From assembly GCF_028679125.1 (NCBI RefSeq), contig NZ_JAJRCG010000016.1, forward strand, positions 1-59,397: a stretch of 59,397 nucleotides of DNA. Direction: 5' to 3'. Positions 27,650 to 38,463 of the stretch are shown one piece after another (position 1 is the first letter of the stretch; each line of letters starts with the position of its first letter). The translations under genes and the position numbers were made by a program. The DNA comes from Methanoregula sp. Lineage in GTDB: Archaea; Halobacteriota; Methanomicrobia; Methanomicrobiales; Methanospirillaceae. The notes under the pieces are model-generated. The model saw only the letters and a list, made by a program, of their open reading frames with translations. It searched no databases and was not told where the DNA came from.

Positions 27650-27685
27650 TAAAGGACTGAATAAATCGTTTTTTAAAAAAGGGGT

Positions 27686-29350
27686 TTAGAAGTCGCCGCC
27701 CATGCCGGGGGGCATACCGCCCATTCCACCCATGCCGCCCATTCCACCCGGAGGCATACCGCCTTCGGGCATCGGGCTCTTGGATGAGGCGATGACATCG
27801 TCAATACGCAGGATCATGACTGCTGCTTCTGCAGCAGAGGAGATGGCCTGGGTCTTGACGCGGAGGGGCTCGACAACGCCGGCCGCCTTCATGTCAACTG
27901 CCTTGCCTTCAAAGACATTGAGACCGAAGGTCTTCTTGCCCTTCTCGTGCGCTGCACGGATCTCGACAAGCATGTCGATGGGGTCAAGTCCTGCGTTCTC
28001 TGCAAGGGTGCGGGGGATGACTTCGAGTGCATCGGCAAATGCGTTGATGGCGAGCTGGGCCCGGCCGCCAACGGTTGCTGCGTACTCGCGGAGACGGAGC
28101 GAGAGCTCGGTCTCGGGTGCGCCGCCACCTGCGACAACCTTCTTGTCCTCGACAACGACACCGACAACGCGGAGTGCGTCGTGGATTGCGCGTTCGAGTT
28201 CGTCGACTACGTGCTCGGTACCACCCTTGACAATGATCGAGACTGCCTTGGGGTTCTTGCACTGCTCGACAAAGGTCATCTCTTCACCGCCGACCTTGCG
28301 CTCTTCAACGAGTCCGGCCTTGCCGAGCTCATCCTTGCTGATCGCATCGATAGAGGAGACGAGGCTTGCACCGGTTGCCCGGGCGAGTTTCTCCATGTCG
28401 CTCTTCTTGACACGGCGGGTTGCAAAGAGTCCTGCCTTTGCCAGGTAGTGCTGTGCAATGTCGTCAATGCCCTTCTGGCAGAAGAGGACGTTTGCACCGC
28501 TCGCTACAATCTTGTCGACAATGTTCCTGACCATGCGCTCTTCCTCATCGAGGAAGGACTGGAGCTGGTCGGGGGAGGTGATATTGATCTCGGCGTCGAC
28601 TTCGGTCTTCTTGAACTCAACAGCTGCGTTGAGCAGGAGGATCTTCGCATTGGTGACCTTCTTGGGCATTGAGGGGTGAACGCGTTCCTTGTCGATAAGT
28701 ACGCCTTCAACGATCTCTGAGTCCTCAATCGAGCCACCGGTCTTCTTCTCGACCTTGATGTTCTCGATGTCAACGGTGCCGTCTGCATCGGTGACCATGG
28801 TAACTGCCTTGACAACGAGATCACAGAGCTTGTCCTTGCTGGCCTCTGCGCTCTTGCCGGTCATTGCAGTGCCTGCAATATTCCGGAGCAGTGCCTTGTC
28901 GCTTGGCTTGACATCGAAGGCGATCTCTTTTAAGATTTCCTGCGCCTTTTCAGCTGCCTGGCGGTAGCCTGCCGCAATAACGGTCGGGTGGACATCCTGT
29001 TCAAGGAGGTCTTCTGCCTTCTTGAGGAGTTCCCCGGCAATGACGACCGCGGAGGTGGTTCCGTCACCGACTTCGGCGTCCTGGGTCTTTGCAACCTCGA
29101 CCATCATCTTTGCGGCCGGGTGCTCGATGTCCATTTCCTTGAGGATCGTGACACCATCGTTCGTGATAACTACATCGCCGATGGTGTCGACGAGCATCTT
29201 GTCCATACCTTTGGGACCGAGTGTGGTCCTGACTGCAGCGGCCACTGCCTTAGCGGCGGTGATGTTCATACCCTGGGCGTCGCGGCCGCGGGTACGGGTG
29301 CTGCCTTCCTTAAGAATAAGAATCTGCTGTCCTCCAAGTTGCTGTGACAT
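27686..29350 (-). CDS. thermosome subunit (group II chaperonin)
   Basis: An ATP-driven protein-folding chaperonin of 554 residues forming double rings in the cytoplasm. It has [14 protein letters not shown] and [13 protein letters not shown] near the N terminus, [16 protein letters not shown] (ATP site), [15 protein letters not shown] and the C-terminal Gly/Met/Pro-rich tail [14 protein letters not shown] that lines the cavity. It is monocistronic. The short region upstream has a perfect inverted repeat over the expected start of transcription (see 29360-29381). Confidence 0.98.
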   Translation of the reverse strand: MSQQLGGQQILILKEGSTRTRGRDAQGMNITAAKAVAAAVRTTLGPKGMDKMLVDTIGDVVITNDGVTILKEMDIEHPAAKMMVEVAKTQDAEVGDGTTSAVVIAGELLKKAEDLLEQDVHPTVIAAGYRQAAEKAQEILKEIAFDVKPSDKALLRNIAGTAMTGKSAEASKDKLCDLVVKAVTMVTDADGTVDIENIKVEKKTGGSIEDSEIVEGVLIDKERVHPSMPKKVTNAKILLLNAAVEFKKTEVDAEINITSPDQLQSFLDEEERMVRNIVDKIVASGANVLFCQKGIDDIAQHYLAKAGLFATRRVKKSDMEKLARATGASLVSSIDAISKDELGKAGLVEERKVGGEEMTFVEQCKNPKAVSIIVKGGTEHVVDELERAIHDALRVVGVVVEDKKVVAGGGAPETELSLRLREYAATVGGRAQLAINAFADALEVIPRTLAENAGLDPIDMLVEIRAAHEKGKKTFGLNVFEGKAVDMKAAGVVEPLRVKTQAISSAAEAAVMILRIDDVIASSKSPMPEGGMPPGGMGGMGGMGGMPPGMGGDF

Positions 29351-29359
29351 TAAAAATCA

Positions 29360-29381
29360 CCACTTTTAGCACTAAAAGTGG
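29360..29381 (-). promoter_or_regulatory. inverted repeat over the thermosome transcription start
   Basis: Arms CCACTTTTAG (29360-29369) and CTAAAAGTGG (29372-29381) are perfect 10-bp complements separated by two bases. They lie between the TATA box (CTATATATAG, 29391-29400) and the ATG at 29350. The position suits a repressor operator or a leader hairpin that opens on heating; which one cannot be told from sequence. Confidence 0.6.
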
Positions 29382-29412
29382 TTTGTGGTTCTATATATAG
29401 GTTATTGAGAAT

Positions 29413-30339
29413 TCACTCTCCGAGCAGGTCGAGAAGCTCAAATCCGTCTTCGATTTTATGCAGGCGCTGCTCGCTGATCACCAGCGTCCGCCCGATCTTC
29501 TTCTCCTTTTCGGAATCGGTGATGATACACATCGCGTGCTTCTTTGCGATGTGCGAGAGATTGCCGATCAGGGCAGCCCGCTTGACCACTTTCTGGGAGG
29601 TGCCGTACCCGGTCAGGATCGTATGCTTGTCAAAGGTGAGGAGGGCCTGGAACGGGGCGCCGTGGAGCGTGTGGAGCCGGACGCCGATCTGTTCCAGGAA
29701 ATCCATCGGGCTCTGGACATAGGAGCCGGTCTTCTTCTCTTCGGGTTCCATTGCCTTTGGCTTCTCGTTCCGGATGAGTTCGATGGATTCTACCACACCG
29801 GTGTTGAAAAATTCCTCGATCCGGATTGCCACGTCCAGGGTTGTCCCCATGCCGCTCTCGTACTTGCTGATCGTGCGCCGCGAGACCCCGAGCACATTGC
29901 CGAGATCGCCGAGCGACATGTTGCGCTTCTCCCTGAGATCGCGGAGGGCATCCCCATTGATATTGACGTACAGCCCACCGGGCGATGCATACACGAGCGG
30001 GGGAATCTTCTCCACGAAATAATCATAGAGCGTGGAGGGGCTGACCGCATAGATCCCGTACCGCACATAGACCGCCCCCCGCTCCAGCTCCGCATCCCGG
30101 GCCCGTTCCCCGACAATGAGCGGGACACCGCCAAGGAGCCGGGATATCAGTTCGATATCAAACGCCACCTCCTCGCTCACCGAGTCGATGTGGGAGACCA
30201 CCTTGATCACGAGCAGCGTCCCGTCATTCCGTGCTATGAGGTCAAAACTCCGAGGGCGCAGGGTGAAGCGCTCGGAGACCTCGAAGCCTGCCGAGATCAT
30301 AACGCTGGTAACCAGCTGGAGCTGGCGGTCCTGGGACAT
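29413..30339 (-). CDS. archaeal HTH transcriptional regulator with N-terminal nuclease-like domain
   Basis: A 308-residue protein. Residues about 1-120 look like a restriction-endonuclease-like fold (FDLIARNDGTLLVIKVVSHID). About 128-185 is a Cro/C1-type helix-turn-helix (LREKRNMSLGDLGNVLGVSRRTISKYESG). The C-terminal third is a family-specific domain. This matches the conserved archaeal 'putative HTH-type transcriptional regulatory protein' group. It is encoded just upstream of the thermosome gene on the same strand and diverges from tiaS. Regulating the chaperonin is possible but unproven. Confidence 0.85.
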   Translation of the reverse strand: MSQDRQLQLVTSVMISAGFEVSERFTLRPRSFDLIARNDGTLLVIKVVSHIDSVSEEVAFDIELISRLLGGVPLIVGERARDAELERGAVYVRYGIYAVSPSTLYDYFVEKIPPLVYASPGGLYVNINGDALRDLREKRNMSLGDLGNVLGVSRRTISKYESGMGTTLDVAIRIEEFFNTGVVESIELIRNEKPKAMEPEEKKTGSYVQSPMDFLEQIGVRLHTLHGAPFQALLTFDKHTILTGYGTSQKVVKRAALIGNLSHIAKKHAMCIITDSEKEKKIGRTLVISEQRLHKIEDGFELLDLLGE

Positions 30340-30466
30340 GTGAATACAAATGGATTAAGCGCTCCCATCTATTAATATACATCCGGTAAACAGTCAAAAA
30401 AACACTGAACGCATACAAAACCGGAAAAATCGTACGGTGAACAGAAATACACGATTACTCTTCGAC

Positions 30467-31687
30467 ATGCTGATCGGCATTGATGATACGGATTCGCCCC
30501 AGGGGATGTGCACGACCTACCTCGGGGCAGTGCTCGCCCGCAGGTTGATCCATGAACATATGCAGGTGCGCGAGTCCCGACTCGTCCGGCTCAACCCGAA
30601 CGTCACCTTCAAGACCCGGGGCAACGCCGCGATCATGCTCACTGCAGAGGGAGAACCTGACCGTGCCTTTACTATCGCATGCGATCTTGTGGAGGAACTC
30701 GCCGATTTTTCCTGTGAGAACACCAACCCGGGGGTGGTTGTCACCGAGAAGAAGCCCGACCCGGCCTTTTACCGGAAAGCGGTTACCGATTTCTGCACCA
30801 TTGAGGAAGCCGTTGCCATCCTTGATACGGCAGGTGCACGGTACCGGGGCTGGAAGAACCGGCGCGGCCTGATCGGGGCAACCGCAGCAATCGCAAGCGA
30901 ACTCGCAGACCAGACTTCCGAGATCCTCGTGTACCGCGAACCGGCCCGGTTCGGCACGCCCCGCGAGGTTGACCGCAGGAGCCTGTTTGACGCCGAAGCG
31001 GCAACCTTCCCGCACACGTGGGACACCGTGGACGTGGCCAACGATGTCGTGGTCTGCGTCCCGCATACCCCCGACCCGGTCCTCTTCGGCATCCGGGGGG
31101 AGAGCCCCCGGTGGGTGATGGCCGCCCGGCAGATGATCCAATCCGAGCCCCCGTCGCTCGAACAGATCTGGGTGACCAACCAGGGCACCGATGCCCACCT
31201 GCTCGATGCAGCGATCGGCGAACTCCGCGAAGGGCTCTCGTACCGGGTCCGCGGGACCGTTGCTGATGTTCCGAAAACCGGTACCGGCGGGCATGTCTCG
31301 TTCACGATCCGGGATGGCGATCCCTCCGTGCGGTGCATGGCGTACGAGCCAACGAAAAATTTCCGGCAGCTCGTCCGCCAGCTGATACCAGGAGATGACG
31401 TGATCGCGTGCGGGAGTTTCAAAAAAGGGAGCATCAATCTTGAAAAACTGAAGATCGTCTCGCTTGCAGACGATCGGAGAATCCGCCCGCCGGTCTGTAC
31501 CGCGTGCAACAAGCGTATGACGAGTGACGGGAAGGACAAGGGGTGGAAATGCAGGAAGTGCGGTGCCCGGGCGGATCTACCGGATGTGCAGGAAATTTCC
31601 CGCACGCTGGAAACGGGCTGGTTCGAAGTACCACCAACTGCACGAAGGCACCTTGCCCGGCCATTGTGCAGGGAGATACCGGAATAA
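30467..31687 (+). CDS. tiaS: tRNA(Ile2) 2-agmatinylcytidine synthetase
   Basis: Attaches agmatine to C34 of tRNA-Ile(CAU) so that it reads AUA, an essential archaeal modification. The 406-residue protein begins MLIGIDDTDSPQGMCTTY (kinase-like start with the DDTDS motif), has an OB-fold about 250-330 (GTGGHVSFTIRDGDPSVRC) and a C-terminal zinc ribbon CTACNKRM...CRKCGA. ATG at 30467 is chosen as the family start; GTG at 30437 would add ten residues. A TATA-like ATTAATATAC (30371-30380) lies upstream. Confidence 0.93.
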   Translation: MLIGIDDTDSPQGMCTTYLGAVLARRLIHEHMQVRESRLVRLNPNVTFKTRGNAAIMLTAEGEPDRAFTIACDLVEELADFSCENTNPGVVVTEKKPDPAFYRKAVTDFCTIEEAVAILDTAGARYRGWKNRRGLIGATAAIASELADQTSEILVYREPARFGTPREVDRRSLFDAEAATFPHTWDTVDVANDVVVCVPHTPDPVLFGIRGESPRWVMAARQMIQSEPPSLEQIWVTNQGTDAHLLDAAIGELREGLSYRVRGTVADVPKTGTGGHVSFTIRDGDPSVRCMAYEPTKNFRQLVRQLIPGDDVIACGSFKKGSINLEKLKIVSLADDRRIRPPVCTACNKRMTSDGKDKGWKCRKCGARADLPDVQEISRTLETGWFEVPPTARRHLARPLCREIPE

Positions 31688-31763
31688 ACCGGCTGCGGGG
31701 ATTTCTTACGCAAAGATCCATAAATCCGTCGTGAGATCCATACGACCTAAAGAGTACGACGAC

Positions 31764-31819
31764 ATCTTTTTCTATCATGCTAATCTTCTGTAGATCATCG
31801 ATATCCCACGGACCCCGCG
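31764..31819 (+). promoter_or_regulatory. upstream region shared with the second kinase gene
   Basis: The 56 bases before this ATG align without gaps to 38464-38519 before the next kinase gene, 43 of 56 positions identical. They include a T-rich/TATA-like segment (ATCTTTTTCTATCATG) and a nearly invariant TAGATCATC block. A common promoter or operator is likely. Confidence 0.5.
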
Positions 31820-34800
31820 ATGATCTCCATCCTTTATGTCGATGATGAACGTGACCTCCTGGAAATAGGAAAGATCTTTCTGGAGCAGTCCGGGGAGTTC
31901 CGGGTAGAGACCTCAGTTTCGGCACAGGAAGCGCTCGATACCCTCCTGCTCCGGTCGTACGATGCCATCATCTCCGATTACCAGATGCCCGTCATGGACG
32001 GCATCGCATTTTTAAAAGCCGTCCGGGAGCGGTTTGGGGACGTTCCGTTCATCCTCTTCACCGGCCGGGGCCGCGAGGAGATTGTTATCCAGGCCATCAA
32101 CAATGGCGCGGATTTCTACCTTCAGAAGGGCGGCAACCCGGACGCACAGTTTGCCGAACTGGAGCACAAGATCAGGCAGGCGGTTGCCCGTCGTCATGCA
32201 GAACGATCCCTCAGGGATTCCGAGCGCCGGCTTGCCGATATCATCAACTTCCTGCCCGATGCCACGTTCGCCATCGATAACAAAGGTACCGTGATCGCGT
32301 GGAACCGGGCCATGGAGAAGATGACAGGCACCCGTGCATCCGACGTATTGGGCAGGGGGGATTATATCTATGGCAGGGCATTCTACCGGGAAGCCCGCCC
32401 GATGCTCATCGACCTCGTCCTCACACCCGATGAACAGTTCGAGAAGGGGAAGTATTCCTATACGCTCCGGGATACCACGACCCTGACCGCTGAGACCATC
32501 CGCCAGGAACCGGACGGGACATCTGCCCATTTCTGGGGAAAAGCCTGCCGGCTCTATGATGAGAACGGGAACCTTACCGGCGCAATAGAATCCATCCGGG
32601 ACATCACGGAATTAAAAAAGACCGAACAGGAACTGCGAAAACGCGAGGAGCAGTACCGTTCCATTGTCAACGACCAGACCGAGATGATCGCCCGTTTCAC
32701 CCGTGACGGTACCATCACCTTTTCCAACGAAGCGTTCCGGCAGTACTTCCTGCCCCTGCTGGCACTCTCTAGTATCGACAACAAGAAGATGTACGACATC
32801 ATGCATGGGGGTCATGAAGCGAGGCTGAATACCTTCACGGGCATGCTTTCCCCGGATGCGCCGATACGCGAGATCGAGCATGGGATCACCGGCAATGATG
32901 GCAGGACATACTGGCAGGTCTGGTCGGTCCGGGCCCTGTTCGACAGGGATGGTCAGCCAACCGAATACCAGGTTGTCGGCAGGGACATCACCGGACAGAA
33001 GCGGGCAGAAGAAGAGGTCATGTTCAAGAATATCCTCCTCTCCATCGAACAGGAAGCATCGCCTGACGGGATACTTATCGTTGACGAGCAGGGAAAGATC
33101 CTGAGTTACAACCGGAAATTCATTGCACTCTGGGAGATTCCAAAAGAGCTCATGGCATCCCGTCTCGATGAGCCGGTCCTGCAGCATGTGGCGGGAAGAT
33201 GTACCGACCCGGAGGCATTTCTCTCCCGGGTCAGGTATCTCTACGATCACAAAGACGAGAAGAGCTTTGAAGAGCTCCTGCTGAAAGACGGAAGAGTGTT
33301 CGAGCGGTTCTCAACTCCCATGAACGGGGAGAACGGGAAATATTACGGGAGGGTGTGGTACTTCCGGGATATTACCGGACGCAGGAGAGCGGAAGAGAGG
33401 CTCAGGGAGAGCCAGGAGAGTTTCCATAACCTTTTTGCGAATATGACGGAAGGTGCCGCTCTCCATGAACTCATCTGTTCCGGGGACGGCACCCCGACGG
33501 ATTACCGGATTCTCGACACGAACCCCGCATTCGGGCATCACCTCGGCATCGACAGCGGTACGGTGATGGGAAAGACCAGCCGTGAGGCTTACGGTGTCTC
33601 TGAACCCCCGTATCTTGAGATCTATGCCCGGGTCGCGAGGACCGGCGAGCCAGAGATCTTTGAGACCTACTTTTCCCCCATGGGCAAATTCTTCTCCATC
33701 TCGGCCTATTGCACGGGAAAAGACCGGTTTGCCACGATCTTTGAGGACATCACCAAACGCAAACGGGCTGAAGATGCCCTGCGGGAGAGCGAGGCGAAGT
33801 TCCGGGGCATGGCGGAACGGATCTCGGATATCGTTCTTCTGGTGGACAGGGATTTCCTCCTGACCTATGTCTCCCCGTCCCTTCTGGCGATGATGGGGAT
33901 GACCGCCCCGGACCTCCTGGGAAAAGCGCTCCCGATCAATAACTTCCCGCCATCAGAACAGGAGAAGATCCATGCCGCGTTCCTCGACAACAGGGCACTG
34001 AGAACAACGGGGCCCCTGGAGATCACCTTCCCCCTGCCAGACGGGAGATCGAGAATTCTCGAATTCCATGGGATCCCTTTTCATGACAAGGGTGTTTTTC
34101 AGGGAGTCCAGCTGGTTGCCCATGACGTCACGGACCTGCGCAGAGCGCAGGATGAACTCCGGTCGGCATACGAACAACTTGCTGCATCGGACGAGGAACT
34201 CCGGCAGAACTATGAGGAACTCCGTAAAAATGAGCAGATGCTCCGGGCCAGTGAAGAGAAGTTCCGGGCGCTGGTCGAGTACTCGCTTGACGGCATCCTG
34301 ATCACGGACGTAACCGGCATACTCCTCTTTGCCAACCGGGCCGCAGGCCTCATCGTTGATGTCCCGGATCCGGTAGTATTGACAGGTACAGCGAACGTGC
34401 TGCAGTTTGTCGCCGGGGATTGCAAGGACGAGGCGCTCCGGGATTTTGAGAAGATCCTCCAGGGTACCGACGCATACCTGGTGAATTATAAACTCGTTAC
34501 AACAACAGGCCGGAAGATCTGGGTCGAATGCATCGGGAAGAAGATCCCGTTCCAGGACCAGGACGCCGTGCTGGTATCCATGCGGGATGTGACCGAGCGC
34601 AAAAACAGTGAGGAGCGCGTACGCGAGTCAGAGAACAGGTTCGCAACGGTCTTCCGGAGCAGCCCGGTCGCGCTTACGCTCGTATCCGCCGCTGACGGGG
34701 TCTTTGTTGATGTCAATGACACGTTCGTGAGAAATACCGGATTTCTCCGCGATCAGGTGATCGGAAAAACCTCTGAACAGATAGGGCTGATCCCGGAGGC

Positions 34801-37800
34801 TGAAGACCGCGGAAAGATGATCTCTGCATTCAGGAACCGCCAGGATATCCAGGGCATGGAGATTACGTGCCGGAACAAGGCCGGGGAGAACCGTGCATGC
34901 CTCTTCGCATCCCGCCATATCCTGATGCAGGAAAAACCGTACATCCTCTCCACCATCCTGGATATTTCCGACCGCAAAACGGCAGAAGGTGCGCTCCGAA
35001 AGAGCGAGCAGAAGTTCCGCCGGATTGCAGACAATGCGCCGGATATGATTTTCCGTATATCGGTTCCTGACGGGAAATTCGAGTATGTCAGCCCGGCATC
35101 GATCGCACTCACGGGATATACACCGGAAGAATTCCATGCAGACCCCGGCCTCGTCAGGACCCTGATCCACCCTGCCTGGAAGGAATACTTCCGCATCCAG
35201 TGGGCTGCCCTTCCTGAGAAGAAGGTCCTGCCGGCCTATGAGTACCAGATCATTGACCGTGCCGGCGAGATCCACTGGCTCAACCAGAGGAATATGCCTG
35301 TCACGGATGATGCGGGTAACCTCGTGGCAATCGAGGGAATCGTCACCGATATCACCCGGCAGAAGAACACCGAACGTGAGCTGCGGAGAAACGAGCTGCG
35401 GTCTCTTGCAGTGAGCGAAAACGTCGGTTCCTGGATCTGGGAGATCGATCCTGATGGCACCTACCGGTATTCCAGTCCCGCAGTCGTGCAAATTCTCGGA
35501 TACCGGGCGGATGAACTGGTCGGGAAAATGCATTTCTACGACCTGCTCGACCCGTCCATAAAGGAGGATCTGACAAAAGCGGTATTTACCACCATGGAGG
35601 GGCGTGAGCCGTTCCGGAATTTCACTAATCTCAACCGTCACAAAAACGGGACGCCGGTCCTCATCAGGACAAGCGGATCACCGGTGTTCGATGAGGACGG
35701 GACGTTCATCGGCTACTGCGGGGTTGATGAGGACATCACGGAACGCACCGCCCGGGAGTCTTCATTCCAGGCACTGGTCAGGAGCATGGTAGGCACAACA
35801 GGAATCAATGCTCTCCGGCAGATCGCGGAGAACATCAGTTCCTGGCTGGGAACCGACGGCGTCATGATCGGGGAGATCCAGCCGGACAAGCAGACCGTGA
35901 ACGTCACGTATATGCTCCTTGACGGGAATGAGGTTGCCGGTTTCATGTACACGCTCAAAGGAACTCCCTGCGAGAACGTAACAGAGATGGGATTCTGCCT
36001 GTACGAGGATAATGTCAGGGAACTCTTCCCCGAGGGCAGGGATCTTGCTGAGTTTAATATCCGGGGATATATCGGCACGCCCCTCCGGAATTCTGCGGGG
36101 GAGGTATTCGGGATCCTCTGCGCAGTATCCCGCAACCCGATCATACCTGCCCCGACCATGCAGGAGACCATGGACATTATCGCCGTGAAGGCGGCTGCGG
36201 AGATCGAGAGCATGCAGATGGATCGTGCACTCCGTGAGAGTGAACAGAAGTTCCGGTCTCTTGTGGAATATGCCCTTGAAGGCATCTTCGTTCTCGAACT
36301 CGAGGGAACGATCCTGTTTGCGAATGATGCTGCGGTCCGCACACTGGGATTTGAGAGTCCTGCAGAACTGACTGGCAGGAATGTGATGGAATTTGTCGCT
36401 CCCGAATCACAGCAGGATGCGATCAGGGATTTTGGTGAGGTTGCCAGGGGGCACGATGCGTACCTTGCACAATACAAGGTGACAACAGCACACGGAAAAA
36501 CCATCTTCCTTGAAAGTATTGGCAAGGTCATCAACTATGAAGGAAAAACCGCGGATCTCGTTTCCATTCGGGATGTGACCGAGCGCAAACGGGCGGAGGA
36601 GGCGCTGAGCAGGAGCCAGCATATGCTTGCCGAGGCAATGGACATGGCTCACCTGGTTCGCTGGGAGTATGATGTCGCGTCAGAACTTTTCACGTTCGAT
36701 GACCGGTTCTATGCTCTCTATGGTACCACCGCGGAGAGGGAGGGCGGCAACCTGATGCCAGCAGAGGTCTATGCCCGGGAATTTGTCCACCCGGATGATA
36801 TACATCTGGTGAGAGAGGAAGTACAGCGGGCCATTACAACGAACGATCCCGACTACCTGTCCCGGATTGAACACCGGATCATCCGCAGGGATGGCGAGGT
36901 CCGGCACATGGTTGTCCGGATCGGGCTCACCAAAGATGCTGAGGGCCGGACGATCAAGACCCATGGTGCAAACCAGGATATAACCGAGATCAGGATGGCG
37001 GAGGAAGCCGTCCGGGAGAGTGAGGCAAAATACCGCCTGCTTGCCGAGAACGTCCATGACGTAATCTGGACAGCCAGCATGGATATGCACCTCACCTACA
37101 TCTCCCCCTCGGTGATGGCATTGCGGGGATTTACCGTTGAAGAGGCGATGGCAGAATCCATCACTGACGCGCTGACTCCGGCATCCCTTGAAGTATTGAT
37201 GAGGGGACGGGAGATCGGACTTGAGCGCCTGAAGGAGAACGAGATCCTTCCCAACAGCACCATGGAACTGGAATTTTACCGAAAGGACGGTTCAACGGTC
37301 TGGACCGAGACCATCATCTCCCTTGCGTTCGACAGCAGCAGGAGACCGGTCGGCGTAGTGGGGGTGATCCGGGACATCACCCAGCGCAGGCAGGTCGAGA
37401 ATGCGCTCCGGGAGAGCGAAGAGAGGTACCGTTCCCTTGTGGAGACCTCACCGGGCATGATCTGGGAGATCGATCTCCAGGGAAAATTCCGGTATATCAG
37501 CCCTATGATGAAAATGACCATGGGATACGAACCAAAAGAGATCGAGGGAAGATCCATCACCGACCTGATCCCGGAAGAGAACCGGCCTCAGGTGATGCAG
37601 ATACTGGCCCGGCACGTGACCTCGGGGGGGCCCATCCCGCCATTTGAAGTCCCCGCACGCCACCGGGACGGGCATGAGATGGTGGTCGAGATCCGCCCGA
37701 CACGGATGCTGGACACCGGGGGGAATCTGGTCGGATTCCGGGGCGTGGCCAATGATGTGACGGAGCGGAAGAAAGCCGAAGAGGCACTCACCCGGGCGAA

Positions 37801-38431
37801 CCGGCAACTCACCCTGCTCGGCAGTGTCACGCGGCACGATCTCCTCAACAAGATCACTATCATTCTCGGGTACCTGAAGATCGCTGAGAAAAAATATTCA
37901 GATCCCGGCCTTGCTGAACATCTCATGAAGATACGATCCGCCACGACAGCCATCAAGACCCAGATGGAGTTCACCCGCATCTACCAGAACCTCGGTACCC
38001 ATGAGCCGCAGTGGATCGACCTCGCGACGATCATGCCCTACCCGTACGTCCCGTCAAGGATTTCCCTGGATGCAGATATACGGGGCATCCTGGCACTTGC
38101 CGATCCGATGCTGGAGAAAGTGTTCTTCAACCTTCTTGACAACTCCACCCGGCACGGACAGCAGGTGACGAAGATCCGGGTCTCTTACCAGCAGTCGGGA
38201 AATGACCTTGTTATTGTCTGGGAAGACGATGGTGTGGGTATTGCTGCGGATCTCAAAGAGCAGATCTTCGAGCGGGGATTCGGGGAGAACACCGGGCTCG
38301 GGCTGTTCCTTGTCCGGGAGATCCTCTCCCTTACGGGCATCACCATCACCGAGACCGGCGGGCCGGGCAAGGGTGCACGGTTCGAGATCAGGATACCGCA
38401 GGGGAAGTACCGGATCACGACCCCGCAGTAA
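31820..38431 (+). CDS. giant receiver-13xPAS-GAF histidine kinase
   Basis: A 2203-residue soluble sensor kinase. Residues 1-120 are a CheY-like receiver with Asp53 as phosphoacceptor, Thr81 and Lys103. From about 130 to 2000 I count thirteen PAS domains, each opening with an [RK]xSExxFR-like linker, interrupted by a GAF domain at about 1320-1465. The kinase core follows: H-box SVTRHDLLNK (His near 2006), N-box NLLDNSTRHG, G-boxes EDDGVGIAADLKEQIFERG and NTGLGLFLVREIL. No membrane segment is evident, so it would sense cytoplasmic signals such as redox state or small ligands. No output response regulator is adjacent. Confidence 0.93.
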   Translation: MISILYVDDERDLLEIGKIFLEQSGEFRVETSVSAQEALDTLLLRSYDAIISDYQMPVMDGIAFLKAVRERFGDVPFILFTGRGREEIVIQAINNGADFYLQKGGNPDAQFAELEHKIRQAVARRHAERSLRDSERRLADIINFLPDATFAIDNKGTVIAWNRAMEKMTGTRASDVLGRGDYIYGRAFYREARPMLIDLVLTPDEQFEKGKYSYTLRDTTTLTAETIRQEPDGTSAHFWGKACRLYDENGNLTGAIESIRDITELKKTEQELRKREEQYRSIVNDQTEMIARFTRDGTITFSNEAFRQYFLPLLALSSIDNKKMYDIMHGGHEARLNTFTGMLSPDAPIREIEHGITGNDGRTYWQVWSVRALFDRDGQPTEYQVVGRDITGQKRAEEEVMFKNILLSIEQEASPDGILIVDEQGKILSYNRKFIALWEIPKELMASRLDEPVLQHVAGRCTDPEAFLSRVRYLYDHKDEKSFEELLLKDGRVFERFSTPMNGENGKYYGRVWYFRDITGRRRAEERLRESQESFHNLFANMTEGAALHELICSGDGTPTDYRILDTNPAFGHHLGIDSGTVMGKTSREAYGVSEPPYLEIYARVARTGEPEIFETYFSPMGKFFSISAYCTGKDRFATIFEDITKRKRAEDALRESEAKFRGMAERISDIVLLVDRDFLLTYVSPSLLAMMGMTAPDLLGKALPINNFPPSEQEKIHAAFLDNRALRTTGPLEITFPLPDGRSRILEFHGIPFHDKGVFQGVQLVAHDVTDLRRAQDELRSAYEQLAASDEELRQNYEELRKNEQMLRASEEKFRALVEYSLDGILITDVTGILLFANRAAGLIVDVPDPVVLTGTANVLQFVAGDCKDEALRDFEKILQGTDAYLVNYKLVTTTGRKIWVECIGKKIPFQDQDAVLVSMRDVTERKNSEERVRESENRFATVFRSSPVALTLVSAADGVFVDVNDTFVRNTGFLRDQVIGKTSEQIGLIPEAEDRGKMISAFRNRQDIQGMEITCRNKAGENRACLFASRHILMQEKPYILSTILDISDRKTAEGALRKSEQKFRRIADNAPDMIFRISVPDGKFEYVSPASIALTGYTPEEFHADPGLVRTLIHPAWKEYFRIQWAALPEKKVLPAYEYQIIDRAGEIHWLNQRNMPVTDDAGNLVAIEGIVTDITRQKNTERELRRNELRSLAVSENVGSWIWEIDPDGTYRYSSPAVVQILGYRADELVGKMHFYDLLDPSIKEDLTKAVFTTMEGREPFRNFTNLNRHKNGTPVLIRTSGSPVFDEDGTFIGYCGVDEDITERTARESSFQALVRSMVGTTGINALRQIAENISSWLGTDGVMIGEIQPDKQTVNVTYMLLDGNEVAGFMYTLKGTPCENVTEMGFCLYEDNVRELFPEGRDLAEFNIRGYIGTPLRNSAGEVFGILCAVSRNPIIPAPTMQETMDIIAVKAAAEIESMQMDRALRESEQKFRSLVEYALEGIFVLELEGTILFANDAAVRTLGFESPAELTGRNVMEFVAPESQQDAIRDFGEVARGHDAYLAQYKVTTAHGKTIFLESIGKVINYEGKTADLVSIRDVTERKRAEEALSRSQHMLAEAMDMAHLVRWEYDVASELFTFDDRFYALYGTTAEREGGNLMPAEVYAREFVHPDDIHLVREEVQRAITTNDPDYLSRIEHRIIRRDGEVRHMVVRIGLTKDAEGRTIKTHGANQDITEIRMAEEAVRESEAKYRLLAENVHDVIWTASMDMHLTYISPSVMALRGFTVEEAMAESITDALTPASLEVLMRGREIGLERLKENEILPNSTMELEFYRKDGSTVWTETIISLAFDSSRRPVGVVGVIRDITQRRQVENALRESEERYRSLVETSPGMIWEIDLQGKFRYISPMMKMTMGYEPKEIEGRSITDLIPEENRPQVMQILARHVTSGGPIPPFEVPARHRDGHEMVVEIRPTRMLDTGGNLVGFRGVANDVTERKKAEEALTRANRQLTLLGSVTRHDLLNKITIILGYLKIAEKKYSDPGLAEHLMKIRSATTAIKTQMEFTRIYQNLGTHEPQWIDLATIMPYPYVPSRISLDADIRGILALADPMLEKVFFNLLDNSTRHGQQVTKIRVSYQQSGNDLVIVWEDDGVGIAADLKEQIFERGFGENTGLGLFLVREILSLTGITITETGGPGKGARFEIRIPQGKYRITTPQ

Positions 38432-38463
38432 ACGCCTCCGGGGATTCCTGGTTTCACGACGGG

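Noticed and set aside
27575..27665. Possible C/D-box sRNA (two GTGATGG motifs and a CTGA)
   Set aside because: The C-like boxes differ from RTGATGA and there is no D' box at guide spacing.
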